From positions 1-64,000 of the forward strand of contig JBBPUQ010000001.1 in assembly GCA_038501195.1 (NCBI GenBank): a DNA stretch of 64,000 nt. Direction: 5' to 3'. The notes beneath the pieces are model-generated. The model had not been told where the DNA came from. It saw only the letters and a program-made list of their open reading frames with translations, and did no database searches. Positions 1-8,906 of this stretch are shown here, in pieces (position 1 is the stretch's first letter; each line of letters starts with the position of its first letter). The DNA is from Nemania diffusa. Taxonomy: Eukaryota > Ascomycota > Sordariomycetes > Xylariales > Xylariaceae. Position numbers and translations under genes: made by a program.

Positions 1-183
1 CTAACCCTAACCCTAACCCTAACCCTAACCCTAACCCTAACCCTAACCCTAACCCTAACCCTAATAACCCTAACCCTAACCCTAACCCTAATAACCCTAA
101 TAACCCTAATAACCCTAACCCTAACCCTAACCCTAACCCTAACCCTAACCCTAATATAACCCTAACCCTAACCCTAACCCTAA
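1..183. repeat. Left telomere, CCCTAA array with CCCTAATAA variants
   Basis: A near-continuous array of CCCTAA hexamers runs from the first base to about position 183, where it stops abruptly in AT-rich DNA. The C-rich strand reads 5' to 3' inward, the orientation of a left chromosome end; the opposite strand is TTAGGG. Most units are perfect. Nine-base CCCTAATAA variants (TTATTAGGG on the G strand) occur near 60 and as a cluster of three near 95-115, and one CCCTAATATAA variant lies near 150. The variants could come from telomerase slippage on its template or from recombination between telomeres. TTAGGG is the usual telomere repeat of filamentous fungi and of many other eukaryotes, so it limits the taxon only loosely. 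The telomere call is secure; whether the array is full length cannot be judged from an assembly edge. Confidence 0.97.
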
Positions 184-420
184 TTTTTTAATTAATTTAT
201 TTTTAACTTTATTAACTTTTAACTTAATTAATTTTATAAAAATTTAATTTTTAATTAAATTTATTTTTAAATTATTTATTTTTTTAATTAATTAATTTAT
301 AAATTTATATAGTTTTAAATATATAAATATTTAAATTTATTAAATTTTAAATATTTCTATTTTAAAAATAGTTAATTTTTCAATTTAATAATTTATAACT
401 AAATAAATTTTCAATTTATT
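184..420. other. Telomere-adjacent spacer, almost pure A/T
   Basis: These roughly 240 bases directly inside the telomere contain very few C or G residues and consist of runs such as TTAATTAATTTATTTTT. They hold no telomere units, no open frame of note and no helicase-gene remnant of the kind found at some fungal chromosome ends. Nothing functional is visible. Confidence 0.7.
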
Positions 421-1800
421 TAGTATTATTATGAAATATATTTTTTCTATGTTTTATACTGCTTATATTTTGCTATGTTTTCTAAAGCATTAGTGAAATG
501 TTCGATTTTAAACTTGTATAGTTGATGTTACTTTATAATCTAAACTTTGAGTGCATTGTAGAAAAAATCTGTGATTTTTTCTTTAACTAACAAATGATTA
601 AGCAAAATATATCGATTAATTAATATAAAAATAGCAAGTTAAACAATTGTTTACTATATGCTCTTTTGTACTATTTTTAAAAAAAGCTAACTTAATAATA
701 CTTTCTTTAGTAATATTTTAATAACTTATGTTTTTATTTTATATTTAGGGTGGTATTATTGCGAAACAGCGTAGAAATAATATTTCCTAGTTTAATACTT
801 GCAATAAAAGTAGCAAAATAAGCTTGCAAAGCTAAAAAGATATTGTATTTTAAACAAATAACTGTAGCAATATAAAATTTAATTAAATATTATAGTAGTT
901 TTATTACTTCTTATACTTTTTTATTATTTTTTAAACTTATTTTTTTGTAGTTTAGTTTATAAAACTGTGTTTATAGCGTTTGATTTAAAAAAAGCTGCTA
1001 AGCTAGTTTGCAATAAATTAACACCTTTTGACAAATTTATCTTTTTTTGTTTTAATAGATATGCTAGCTTTTTTTTGTTTTAATAACGTGCTAAATGCTA
1101 TATAAAAAAGCAAGTCATAAATATAAAGCGTAACAATTGTTTTTGTACAGCATCTGCAGCTTTTTTTGAAAAAGCTAGATTTAGCTGTTAATAATTAAAT
1201 GTTTGAATCTTTTTGCAAATATTAAAAGTATAACTTTTAAGTATACAATGTTAGCGTTTGTTTAATTAAACAAAGCAAATAAGTATATAAGTTATTAAAA
1301 TATTGCTAATAGCGCAGTTTATTTATTAAAAAGCTATTGCTACTATAGCTTTTTAAAAAGTTTGATATTTATATAAGTTTATATAATATATATATAACTA
1401 TTTGATTAATTATATAAGTTGTTATAATAAGTTAAATAGCTATAAATAATCAATTAATATATAGCAAATATTTAAAACATAAATAAAAAATAATTAATAA
1501 ATAAATTTAAAACTAAAGCGATTGAACTTATATTTTTAGTTAAAAAGAGCTAAAAACTATATATGTATTAACTTGTGTAGCTAACTTTTTAAGCAATAAA
1601 ATAAAGAAACTATATTAAATAAGCTGTTTACTAAATAAAAAAGCAGATAATTTATAAACTATAAAGTTTTATATATATAGTAAATTTGTAACTTAGTTTA
1701 TATTTTTACTGTTATATTTTAGTTATTTTAAAGCTTTATTTTAGTTTATTTTGCAGTTACTTTTAAAAACTTTTTTACATAACTTTATATAACTAGTACT
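421..1800. other. Subtelomeric AT-rich DNA, no gene seen
   Basis: This stretch is AT-rich but less extreme than the main isochore, with many GC-dinucleotide words such as TAGCTA, AAAGC and GCTTTT. All six frames are closed by frequent stops. The segment 1601-1710 is also found, diverged, near 38.6 kb and is listed separately. No RNA gene or regulatory element could be recognised. Confidence 0.6.
1601..1710 (+). repeat. Dispersed repeat R1, telomere-proximal copy
   Basis: About 108 bases here align without gaps to 38621-38736. By eye there are nine transitions and one transversion across the aligned part; for example AAGCAGATAA here reads AAGCAAATAA in the other copy. Most differences are G here and A there, so this copy is the less mutated one. 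This is what C-to-T mutation acting on one strand of a repeated element would produce. The element's identity is unknown; it may be part of an old transposon or of a subtelomeric segment copied inward. Confidence 0.75.
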
Positions 1801-1812
1801 AGTAGCAATTTA

Positions 1813-2125
1813 CTATGCAATAAAGCTTTTAATGCTTAAATTAAATAGCTTTAGTATTTTAAGCCTATATAAAAAATCCTAAACAACGCAAATAGTAAAT
1901 AGCTATATAATAGCAACTATATATAAATAACTACAGCTGTTAGTAAATAGCTACATTTGGTTGCAAGTAGCTAAGCGAGTATTAAAGGCAAAAAAGCTTT
2001 TGTTTTTTATGTTTATTAGCTATATAATAAAGCTTTTAATACTTAAATCAAATAGTTTTAATATTTTAAGCTTGTATAAAAAATTTTAAATAATGCAGGT
2101 AGCAAGTAGCTATGTAATAGCAGCT
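1813..2125 (+). repeat. Direct duplication, about 210-bp period
   Basis: A block starting near 1813 (AATAAAGCTTTTAATGCTTA and onward) recurs near 2023 (AATAAAGCTTTTAATACTTA and onward). The match continues for roughly 100 bases through a TATTTTAAGC motif and a run related to CAAATAGTAAATAGC. A weaker third copy of the distal part starts near 2915. The copies differ mainly by C/T and G/A changes. The block leads directly into the 18-bp minisatellite and looks like an older level of the same local amplification. Confidence 0.75.
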
Positions 2126-2168
2126 AGTTGCAAATAATTACAGCTAATAACAAGTTGTTATAGCTAGT

Positions 2169-2286
2169 AGCAAATGGCTATGCAATAGCAAGTGATTGTA
2201 CAATAGCACTTAGTTGCAAAGGATTATGCGAAAGCAAATGGCTGTGCGATAGCAAGTAGCTATGCAATAGCAAGTGGCTATATAGT
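2169..2286 (+). repeat. 18-bp minisatellite
   Basis: Tandem 18-base units of consensus AGCAAGTGGCTATGCAAT start at 2169, 2187, 2233, 2251 and 2269. A degenerate 28-base stretch (2205-2232) sits between the second and third. The units keep GG, CG and GC words that are rare elsewhere in the window, so they are younger or less mutated than their surroundings. Degenerate, unphased relatives extend in both directions, to about 2100 and 2340. The 18-base period is a multiple of three, but stops occur in the frames and no repeat protein is implied. Confidence 0.85.
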
Positions 2287-2400
2287 AGCATTTAGTTATA
2301 ACTAAGTATAGCTGTTAACAAGTAGCTGCAGCTAGTTGCAATAACTTTAAAATAGCAATACATTAAAAGTGCAGTACAACAGTTAAATTATACTACTTAT

Positions 2401-2600
2401 AAAAAAAAACAAACAATAACTATATTTTTGAATGTATAAACTTTAAGAACTATTTGCAAAAAAAAATATACAACAGTTACATTTTTGAATATATAAACTT
2501 AAAGAACCATTTGCAAAAAAAAACAAATAATAACTATATTTTTAAATGCATAAATTTAAAAAACCACTTGTAAAAAAAAACAAACAACTGTTAAATTTAG
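2401..2600 (+). repeat. 57-bp satellite, block A
   Basis: About three and a half tandem units have an exact 57-base spacing: the landmark TATATTTTTGAATGTATAAA or its variants begins at 2421, 2478 and 2535. Each unit joins an A9-10 tract to CAAACAATAAC, the landmark, and a closing ACTATTTGC. The same satellite recurs as block B about 660 bp further in, with homologous flanking sequence on its left. The arrangement points to segmental duplication followed by local unit expansion. Confidence 0.9.
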
Positions 2601-2916
2601 TGCATTTGTAAATAATTTTTTTAATAGTTGGTATAAAACTTTAATATTGCTGTTATATTAGTTAAATGTATATATAAGGCATTTAGTTAACAGATTTCTT
2701 TTATATAGCTAATTTTAGCTACTGTACTAGCTATTTCAAGCTACTATTTATATAACTAAATAAACGTATAAATGAGCACTTTACAAATGATCTTTAAGCT
2801 TTTATATTAATTCTAAAGCATATATAGTAATTTTAAAGCATAAAGCTTAAATTTAACAACAACAATTATGTTTTTGAATGTATAAACTTTAAAGATACAA
2901 TTTTTTTAAACTTATG
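2601..2916. other. Linker between the two 57-bp satellite blocks
   Basis: This AT-rich linker contains GCTA-rich words and a short run of degenerate repeats near 2800-2860 (AAAGCATATA, AAAGCATAAA). Its last part (from about 2868) again carries the TATGTTTTTGAATGTATAAA landmark of the satellite, so it probably includes a decayed unit. No gene is visible. Confidence 0.55.
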
Positions 2917-3064
2917 CAGAAAATTCCAAATAACGTAGGTGCAAATAACTATACAATAGCATTTAGTTGCAGCTAAATATAACTGTTTGCAAGTAGCTAT
3001 AGCTAATTGCAATAGTTATAAAATAGCAGTATATTAAAAATGTAATACAATAGTTAAATTATAT
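2917..3064 (+). repeat. Copy of the block-A left flank
   Basis: This segment matches, with transitions and gaps, the 2079-2400 region that precedes satellite block A. Shared words in the same order include AATAACGTAGGTGCAA-like sequence, GCTAATTGCAATAGTTATAA and AATACAATAGTTAAATTATA. It lacks the expanded 18-bp units found in the first copy, so either the minisatellite expanded after the duplication or it contracted here. Confidence 0.75.
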
Positions 3065-3355
3065 TATTTGCAAAAAAAAACAAACAACAACTATATTTTT
3101 AAATATATAAACTTTAAAAATTACTTATAAAAAAAAACATACAACAGTTATATTTTTAAATGTATAAATTTAAAAAATTATTTGCAAAAAAAAATATATA
3201 ACAGTTATATTTTTGAATGTATAAACTTAAAAAACTACATATAAAAAAAAACAAACAATAATTATATTTTTAAATATATGATTTTGTAAAATCATTTGCA
3301 AAAAAAAACATATAACAATTATATTTTAAAATATATAAACTTTAAAAATATAGTT
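3065..3355 (+). repeat. 57-bp satellite, block B
   Basis: Five tandem units keep an exact 57-base spacing, with the TATATTTTT landmark starting at 3092, 3149, 3206, 3263 and 3320. Sequence and period match block A, but C and G are scarcer (TTGAATG becomes TTAAATA in several units), so this block is more heavily mutated. The constant period despite base decay shows that substitutions, not indels, dominate its evolution. Confidence 0.9.
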
Positions 3356-3654
3356 TTGCTATTTGTTTTACTAAAGATTGCAAATAAATATACAGTTAAT
3401 TAAGTTTAATAATTTAAAAAAAAACTTATAGCTAATATAGTTGTTTAAAATATTAAATGTTTATACAAAGATTTATATTATTATTTAAACTAATTATATG
3501 TTTAATTATAATTAATTAAACAGCTTAAAATAATAAATAAATCAATAAATAAATCTAGCAAAATATAGTAGTAAATGTTTTATGCTTTATTAACAATTGG
3601 CAAAAAAATTAAAAGCAATATTAACGCCAAACTGCATAGCTGTTTTTATAGCTA
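3356..3654. other. AT-rich linker before the GC island
   Basis: About 300 bases of AT-rich DNA carrying short inverted words such as TTAATTATAATTAATTAA near 3500. No open frame or RNA gene is visible. C content rises from about 3590 as the island is approached. Confidence 0.55.
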
Positions 3655-3912
3655 CTTAAAAACTTCACTTTAACCCCTTGGGCGAACCTTGCTGCTACTT
3701 AGTAACTTTATTTTAACCCCTATAGCAAACTTCACTTTAACCTAAAAACCTCACTTTAATTCCTTTAGCAAACCTCACCTTAACCTTTTGCTTTACTGCG
3801 CCGCTACCTCTTCTGGTTGCCTGCGCTTATTTTTTAGCTACGAGGGCACGGTGGCCTAAAAGGTCCGCGCTACCTCGGCGCAACTTCGCGCCTAGTAGGA
3901 TCGGATAAGGAA
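3655..3912. other. Isolated G+C-richer island with short repeats and hairpins
   Basis: This is the only segment of the window with ordinary base composition and frequent CC, GG, CG and TC. Its left half holds four or five imperfect copies of a CTTCACTTTAACCCC motif followed by AGCAAAC or GGCGAAC (from about 3663, 3705, 3731, 3749 and 3773). Its right half (3790-3910) is richest and carries CGCTACCTC twice (3802 and 3868) and a perfect 5-bp stem GGCGC/GCGCC at 3877-3892. I tested tRNA and 5S rRNA by eye without success. It could be a recently inserted or unduplicated fragment that escaped mutation, a SINE-like remnant, or a protected functional site. It has no open frame of note. Confidence 0.75.
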
Positions 3913-3916
3913 TAAT

Positions 3917-3956
3917 GCTTAGTTAACTAAACTTTTTTCGATTTTTTTAACTAAGC
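3917..3956. repeat. Nested palindrome and inverted repeat at the island edge
   Basis: GCTTAGTT at 3917-3924 is perfectly complementary to AACTAAGC at 3949-3956, with a 24-base loop. The left arm overlaps a perfect 12-bp palindrome, TTAGTTAACTAA (3919-3930). The right arm runs into T-rich sequence, so a transcript could form a stem followed by U residues, but termination is only one reading. Its position directly at the GC-island boundary suggests a terminus or insertion junction. Confidence 0.6.
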
Positions 3957-4177
3957 TTTTTATTAGTACTTTCGCTATTATTTTTAAAATTTTGCTATTA
4001 AAAATTTTTTTTTTGCTTTTTTTTATTTGCTTTTTTAATTAATATTTATATAAAACATAAATTGTAAAACTTTTATATTTTGTTATATTAAATATTTTCA
4101 AAAAAATACAAATGTTTTTAAATCGGTTTTTTTAGTTATAATAAATGTTTTAGCTAACTGTTTTTATTTTTTAAAAA
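3957..4177. other. T-rich linker, no gene seen
   Basis: About 220 bases with long T runs (near 4005-4025) between the island-edge inverted repeat and the AT minisatellite. No feature can be recognised. Confidence 0.5.
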
Positions 4178-4440
4178 CATTGCGCTATATTATATATATA
4201 TAAAATATTATGCTATATTATATATAAGTAAAACATATTGTACTATGTTATATTTAAATAAAATATATTATAATATATTATATATAAATAAAACATATTG
4301 TAATATGTTATATATAAATAAATATAAAATAATATGTTATAACATATATAAATAAAAAACATTGTGTTATTTTCTATGTATAAAAATATAAAGTAATATA
4401 TTATGTTATATATAAACAAAATATTATATAGTATATAGTA
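4178..4440. repeat. AT minisatellite of palindromic units
   Basis: Degenerate tandem units of roughly 35-40 bases alternate a near-palindrome such as ACATATTGTAATATGT with TATATATAAATAAA. The array spans about 4178-4440. On the minus strand it leaves a 66-codon open frame made of Tyr, Ile, Phe, Leu and Asn, which is a by-product of the repeat and not a gene. The palindromic cores could form cruciforms. The unit period drifts, so copy number is uncertain (about six to seven). Confidence 0.75.
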
Positions 4441-5384
4441 CAAATTTTTATTTTATATAAATATATAACAATAAATTATATTATATATAAACTGTTAATT
4501 TATATATATTTTTTAACTATTTAAATATAAAATATACTGCGTTAGTTGTTATAATTATAAAAAATATAAAAGCTAATTAAGTGATTTTATTAGCTAAAAA
4601 CTTTAAAATAAAAAAAAAAAAAAAAAAAAGCTAAATTATATATATATATTACATAAAATATATAAGTATATAAAACTACAAATAAAGTTGCAAATAAAAT
4701 TGTAAAGTTTAACTGAAGTTTTTTTAAAATAAGTTTTATAAAATAGATTTTTTAAAATAAGTTATTTTAAAAATTATAGTTTTTATAAAGCAATAAAAAT
4801 TATAAAGTTATATTATAACAAAATATATAAATTTTAATTTATAATTATTAAAATAAATATAAAAATTAATAGTTTATATAAATTGTTACATTAATTATTT
4901 TATATTATATAATAAAATAATTATATTGTTAAAAAATATATACTGTTTTATATTATATATTAATTAAATTATTTTGTAATATTATATAAATAGTTTAATT
5001 TAATAATTATATAATATATTTAATATAACTTATTTAATTTATAAGCTTTATTAATTTAGCTTATATATTATATAATATATTTAAATAGTAAAAAGCTATT
5101 AAATATTACTAAATTGTTAATTATAACTAGTTTTAAGTTATAGCTTTATTATATAACAGCTAAGTATACTAATAACTTATTATTGTTTAATTTAATAAGT
5201 TTTATAAAAAAAATTAATAAGTTATTATATATTAAACTGTTTGTTTAATAAATAATTGTTATATAAAAAAAAGTAATATTAAATATTAAACAGATAAAAA
5301 ATTAACAATATTAAAACAAAGTTAATTTATACAACAAAAAATTTTAAATATAAAAACTTAAAAAATATTTTTTTAATATTTATA

Positions 5385-5389
<5 letters not shown>
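4441..5389. other. AT-rich DNA with A20 run, no gene seen
   Basis: This stretch is nearly pure A/T. It contains an uninterrupted run of 20 A at 4610-4629 and many TATATTA palindromic words. The few G/C residues lie mostly in AGC, GCT and GTT contexts. No coding potential or RNA gene is visible. Confidence 0.55.

Positions 5390-5421
<32 letters not shown>
5390..5421. repeat. (TA)n microsatellite
   Basis: About 16 uninterrupted TA dinucleotides, the longest pure TA run seen in this window. It lies within AT-rich DNA and has no evident partner feature. Confidence 0.9.
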
Positions 5422-5424
<3 letters not shown>

Positions 5425-5733
5425 TACTAAAAGCTTTTTAAAATTAAAAACAAAAAAGCTTTTATTTTTAAAAACTACAAGCTATACAAGCTATATAAAT
5501 TATATAAACTTTTAACAAGTTATAAAAAACAAAAGCAGCTTTTTTTTTTAGTTTTTTTTTTATTAACTGTGTGTTTTGCTGCATAAATGTTTTATATATA
5601 TAGCTTTTGCTCCTTTTTAACTAAAAGAAAAAACTGCTTTCGTTTTTAACGCTTTTAATTCTAGCTTTTTTAATCTTAGCTTTTTAATCTTAGCTCTAAG
5701 TCCTAAGCTTTTGTTAATTTGCAGTTAAGTCTG

Positions 5734-6101
5734 CAAATAAATAAATAAGTCAGTTAGTTATTTAGCAAGTAAGTAGGCTAGCTAGTGACCCACTTAGTAA
5801 ACTAGCAAGTTATTAAGTAAGTCAGTTAATTACTTAACTAGTAAGTAAGTAGGTTAGTTACTTAACTAGTAAGTAGGTAAGTTAACTAGTAAATAAGTAG
5901 GTCATTTAATAAACAGCTAAGTTAGTAAACCAACTAGTAAAGTGATAAGTTAGCTAGTATGTTATTTAGTTAGCTAGTAAACCGGCTAGCAAGTAACTTA
6001 GTAAATCAGCAAGTCATTTAGTAAGTAAGTAGGTCACTTAACAAATAAGTTATTTAATAAATAAATCACTTAACAAATAAACAAGTTAGTTAGCTACTTG
6101 T
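5734..6101 (+). repeat. Degenerate tetranucleotide tract (AGTA/AGTT/AGCT)
   Basis: For some 370 bases the sequence parses into four-base units of the form A-G-T-A, A-G-T-T, A-G-C-T, A-C-T-T, A-A-T-A and G-G-T-C. A representative stretch is AGTAAGTAAGTAGGTCACTT. The four-base phase is kept although individual units vary, mainly by transitions. It holds locally dense G and C (for example GGCTAGCTAGTGACCC near 5780). This looks like an old AGTA/AGTT microsatellite decayed by point mutation without indels. Because four is not a multiple of three, every frame meets TAA or TAG constantly, so it is non-coding. Confidence 0.8.
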
Positions 6102-6632
6102 TAAAATAGTAGTATATGTATATATTGTTAAATGTTTATAATATAAGCTTTATAAACTTTTTATAAAAATTGTATGTATAAAAAACAGCTTGTATATAAA
6201 TATAGCTAGTTTAGCTAATTATAGCTACATATATGCAATAAAAGCTAAATTAAATAAACTATACTTAAATAAATAAAAAGAATTTCTTATTTAAAATAAA
6301 AAACAGTTTTAAAAATTTTTTAATAACTAGCTAGTTTACTTTTTTTAAATAAAAAAGCAAAATTATTTATTTCAGCTATAAAATTCTGCTAAAAATTGTT
6401 TATAACATTACAAGTAACTTTTTGTTTTATTTAGTTGTTTTTTTTTCGTTAAAAACAAAAGTATATATAAAGTAATTTTTGTTGAAAATTTTAATTAAAT
6501 TGTTTTTATAATAACAATTTAACAATATAAATATATTAAAACTAAACATTTAAAACATTAAAATAATTTAAAGTTTTATAATATAATATAAAAAATAAAA
6601 ATTATTTATATAACTATAACTTGAATAAAGTA
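6102..6632. other. AT-rich linker before the 1137-bp satellite
   Basis: Unremarkable AT-rich DNA with a few GCTAG words at its start, which continue the tetranucleotide tract in decayed form. No gene or RNA feature is visible. Confidence 0.55.
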
Positions 6633-7769
6633 TAAATTAAAAATTTTTTAAAATTGTAAAATCAACTATAGTACAAAAAATGAATATTTTTTTAACTAAA
6701 TTATATAGTTTAAACAAACAAAAAAAGCTGATTTAAATAGTATAAATAGTTATATAAAATAAGCTAAAAACTGCTTTTAACGTTAAAATAAAATAAAATT
6801 TTAAAAAATATTAATATATATTGACTTATAAATAAGTTTAGTATTTTAAGTTTTTAAATTAATAAACTAAGCTTTATATTAATAAAAAGAAAAAAAAAAA
6901 ACAAAAATAATAGTATAAGTAGTTAAAAAGATTTTTAAAAAATTATATTGTATATATTAAAATTTAAAAAAAAAAAAAAAAAAAATAAATTGAATTTACA
7001 AACAAATTAAACAAATAAAATCAACAAGTTGTAATAATTACAACAAAGTATTATTTTAAAATTTATTAAAATAAAATTTAAATAGAGCTATTAATAGCTC
7101 TACTTTAATTAGTTTTAATAAAGTTAAAAACTTATTTGTTTAAACTAAATTATTTAAAAAAAAAAAAGTAAAACTTTGTAAGTTTTTAAAATAAACAAAA
7201 ACGAAAAATAGTAATAAAATTAACAAAAAATATAAAATAAAACTATATAAAAAATATATAAAAAAGTCCAATTTTAAAAACTTAAATTTAAAAAAAAAAT
7301 TTAATAAAAAAATTTAGTAAACTTGTTAGTAAACATTATAGTAAATTATATATAATTTTTAATAATAGCTAAATATAAAAAAACTAGTATATATAAAAAA
7401 AAAAAAAAAAAAATAAACTAAAAAATATAAAAAATAAAATAAAAAAAAATATAAAAATAATAAATATATTTAATATTTTTAATATAAAATATATAATAAA
7501 TAGTATATTTTTTAATACTTTGTAAAAGTAGCAAAAAATATACTAGTTTTAAAATAAATTTAAAATATAAAAAGCACTATAATAACTATAACTATAAAAA
7601 TACTATTAAATTAAAAAAAAAAAAAAGTTATTTTTATTTTAATTAAATTATAAAAAAATAAGTTGAAAAATTTTTTAGCACTTTGTAAAAGTGCTAAAAA
7701 ATATACTAGTTTTAAAACAAGTTTAACTTATAAAAAGTACTATAATAACTATAACTATAAAAATACTAT
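6633..7769 (+). repeat. Satellite unit 1
   Basis: A full 1137-bp unit. Its central palindrome, TAGAGCTATTAATAGCTCTA at 7083-7102, is perfect. The two 163-bp subrepeats end at landmark TACTATTAAATTA starting at 7601 and 7764. A-tracts occur at 6966-6985 (20) and 7395-7413 (19). Confidence 0.9.
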
Positions 7770-8906
7770 TAAATTAAAAATTTTTTAAAATTGTAAAATC
7801 AACTATAGTACAAAAAATGAATATTTTTTTAATTAAATTATATAGTTTAAAAAAGTAAAAAAAGCTGATTTAAATAATATAAATAGTTATATAAAATAAG
7901 CTAAAAACTACTTTTAATGTTAAAATAAAATGAAATTTTAAAAAATATTAGTATATATTAACTTATAAATAAATTTAGCACTTTAAGTTTTTAAGTTAAT
8001 AAGCCAAGCTTTATATTAATAAAAAAAGAAAAAAAAAACAAAAATAATAGTATAAATAGTTAAAAAAATTTTTAAAAAATTATATTGTATATATTAAAAT
8101 TTAAAAAAAAAAAAAAAAAAAGTAAATCAAATTTACAAACAAATTAAACAAATAAAATTAGTAAGTTGTAATAGTTATAACAAAGTACTATTTTAAAATT
8201 TATTAAAATCAAATTTAAGCGGAGCTATTAATAGCCCCGCTTTAATTAGTCCTAATAAAGTTAAAAACTTATTTGTTTAAACTAAGTTATTTAAAAAAAA
8301 AAAAGTAAAACTTTATAAATTTTTAAAATAAACAAAAACAAAAAGTAATAATAAAATTAGTAAAAAATATAAAATAAAACTATATAAAAAATATATAAAA
8401 AAGTTTAATTTTAAAAACTTAAATTTAAAAAAAAAATTTAATAAAAAGATTTAATAAATTTGTTAATAAACATTATAATAAATTATATATAATTTTTAAT
8501 AGTAGCTAAATATAAAAAAACTAGTATATATAAAAAAAAAAAAAAAAAAATAAACTAAAAAACATAAAAAATAAAATAAAAAAAAATATAAAAATAATAA
8601 ATATATTTAATATTTTTAATATAAAATATATAATAAATAATATATTTTTTAGCACTTTATAAAAGTAGCAAAAAATATACTAGTTTTAAAATAAATTTGA
8701 AGTATAAAAAGCACTATAGTAACTATAACTATAAAAATATTATTAAATTAAAAAAAAAAAAAAGTTATTTTTATTTTAATTAAATTATAAAAAAATAAGT
8801 TAAAAAATTTTTTAACACTTTATAAAAGTGCAAAAAAATATACTAGTTTTAAAATAGGTTTAACTTATAAAAAGCACTATAGTAACTATAACTATAAAAA
8901 TACTAT
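7770..8906 (+). repeat. Satellite unit 2, the most G+C-rich copy
   Basis: A full 1137-bp unit. Its central palindrome at 8219-8240 has arms GCGGAGC and GCCCCGC around TATTAATA, one mismatch from perfect, and keeps C and G where the other units have T and A. It is therefore closest to the ancestral state. Two subrepeats end at landmarks 8738 and 8901. Confidence 0.9.

Noticed and set aside
1..183. Plasmodium-type telomere, given the AT-rich context
   Set aside because: Plasmodium telomeres have a seven-base GGGTTYA repeat; here the unit is six bases, TTAGGG.
2169..2286. CRISPR-like array at the 18-bp repeats
   Set aside because: Units are directly adjacent without unique spacers and are too short; the context is a eukaryotic subtelomere.
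3790..3912. tRNA or 5S rRNA gene in the GC island
   Set aside because: Short stems and GC richness suggested it, but no cloverleaf, no convincing A and B boxes and no 5S core could be laid on either strand.
4243..4443. Minus-strand 66-codon open frame rich in Tyr, Ile and Phe
   Set aside because: It lies exactly on the AT minisatellite and its composition is that of TAT/ATA repeats; no homology, no coding bias.
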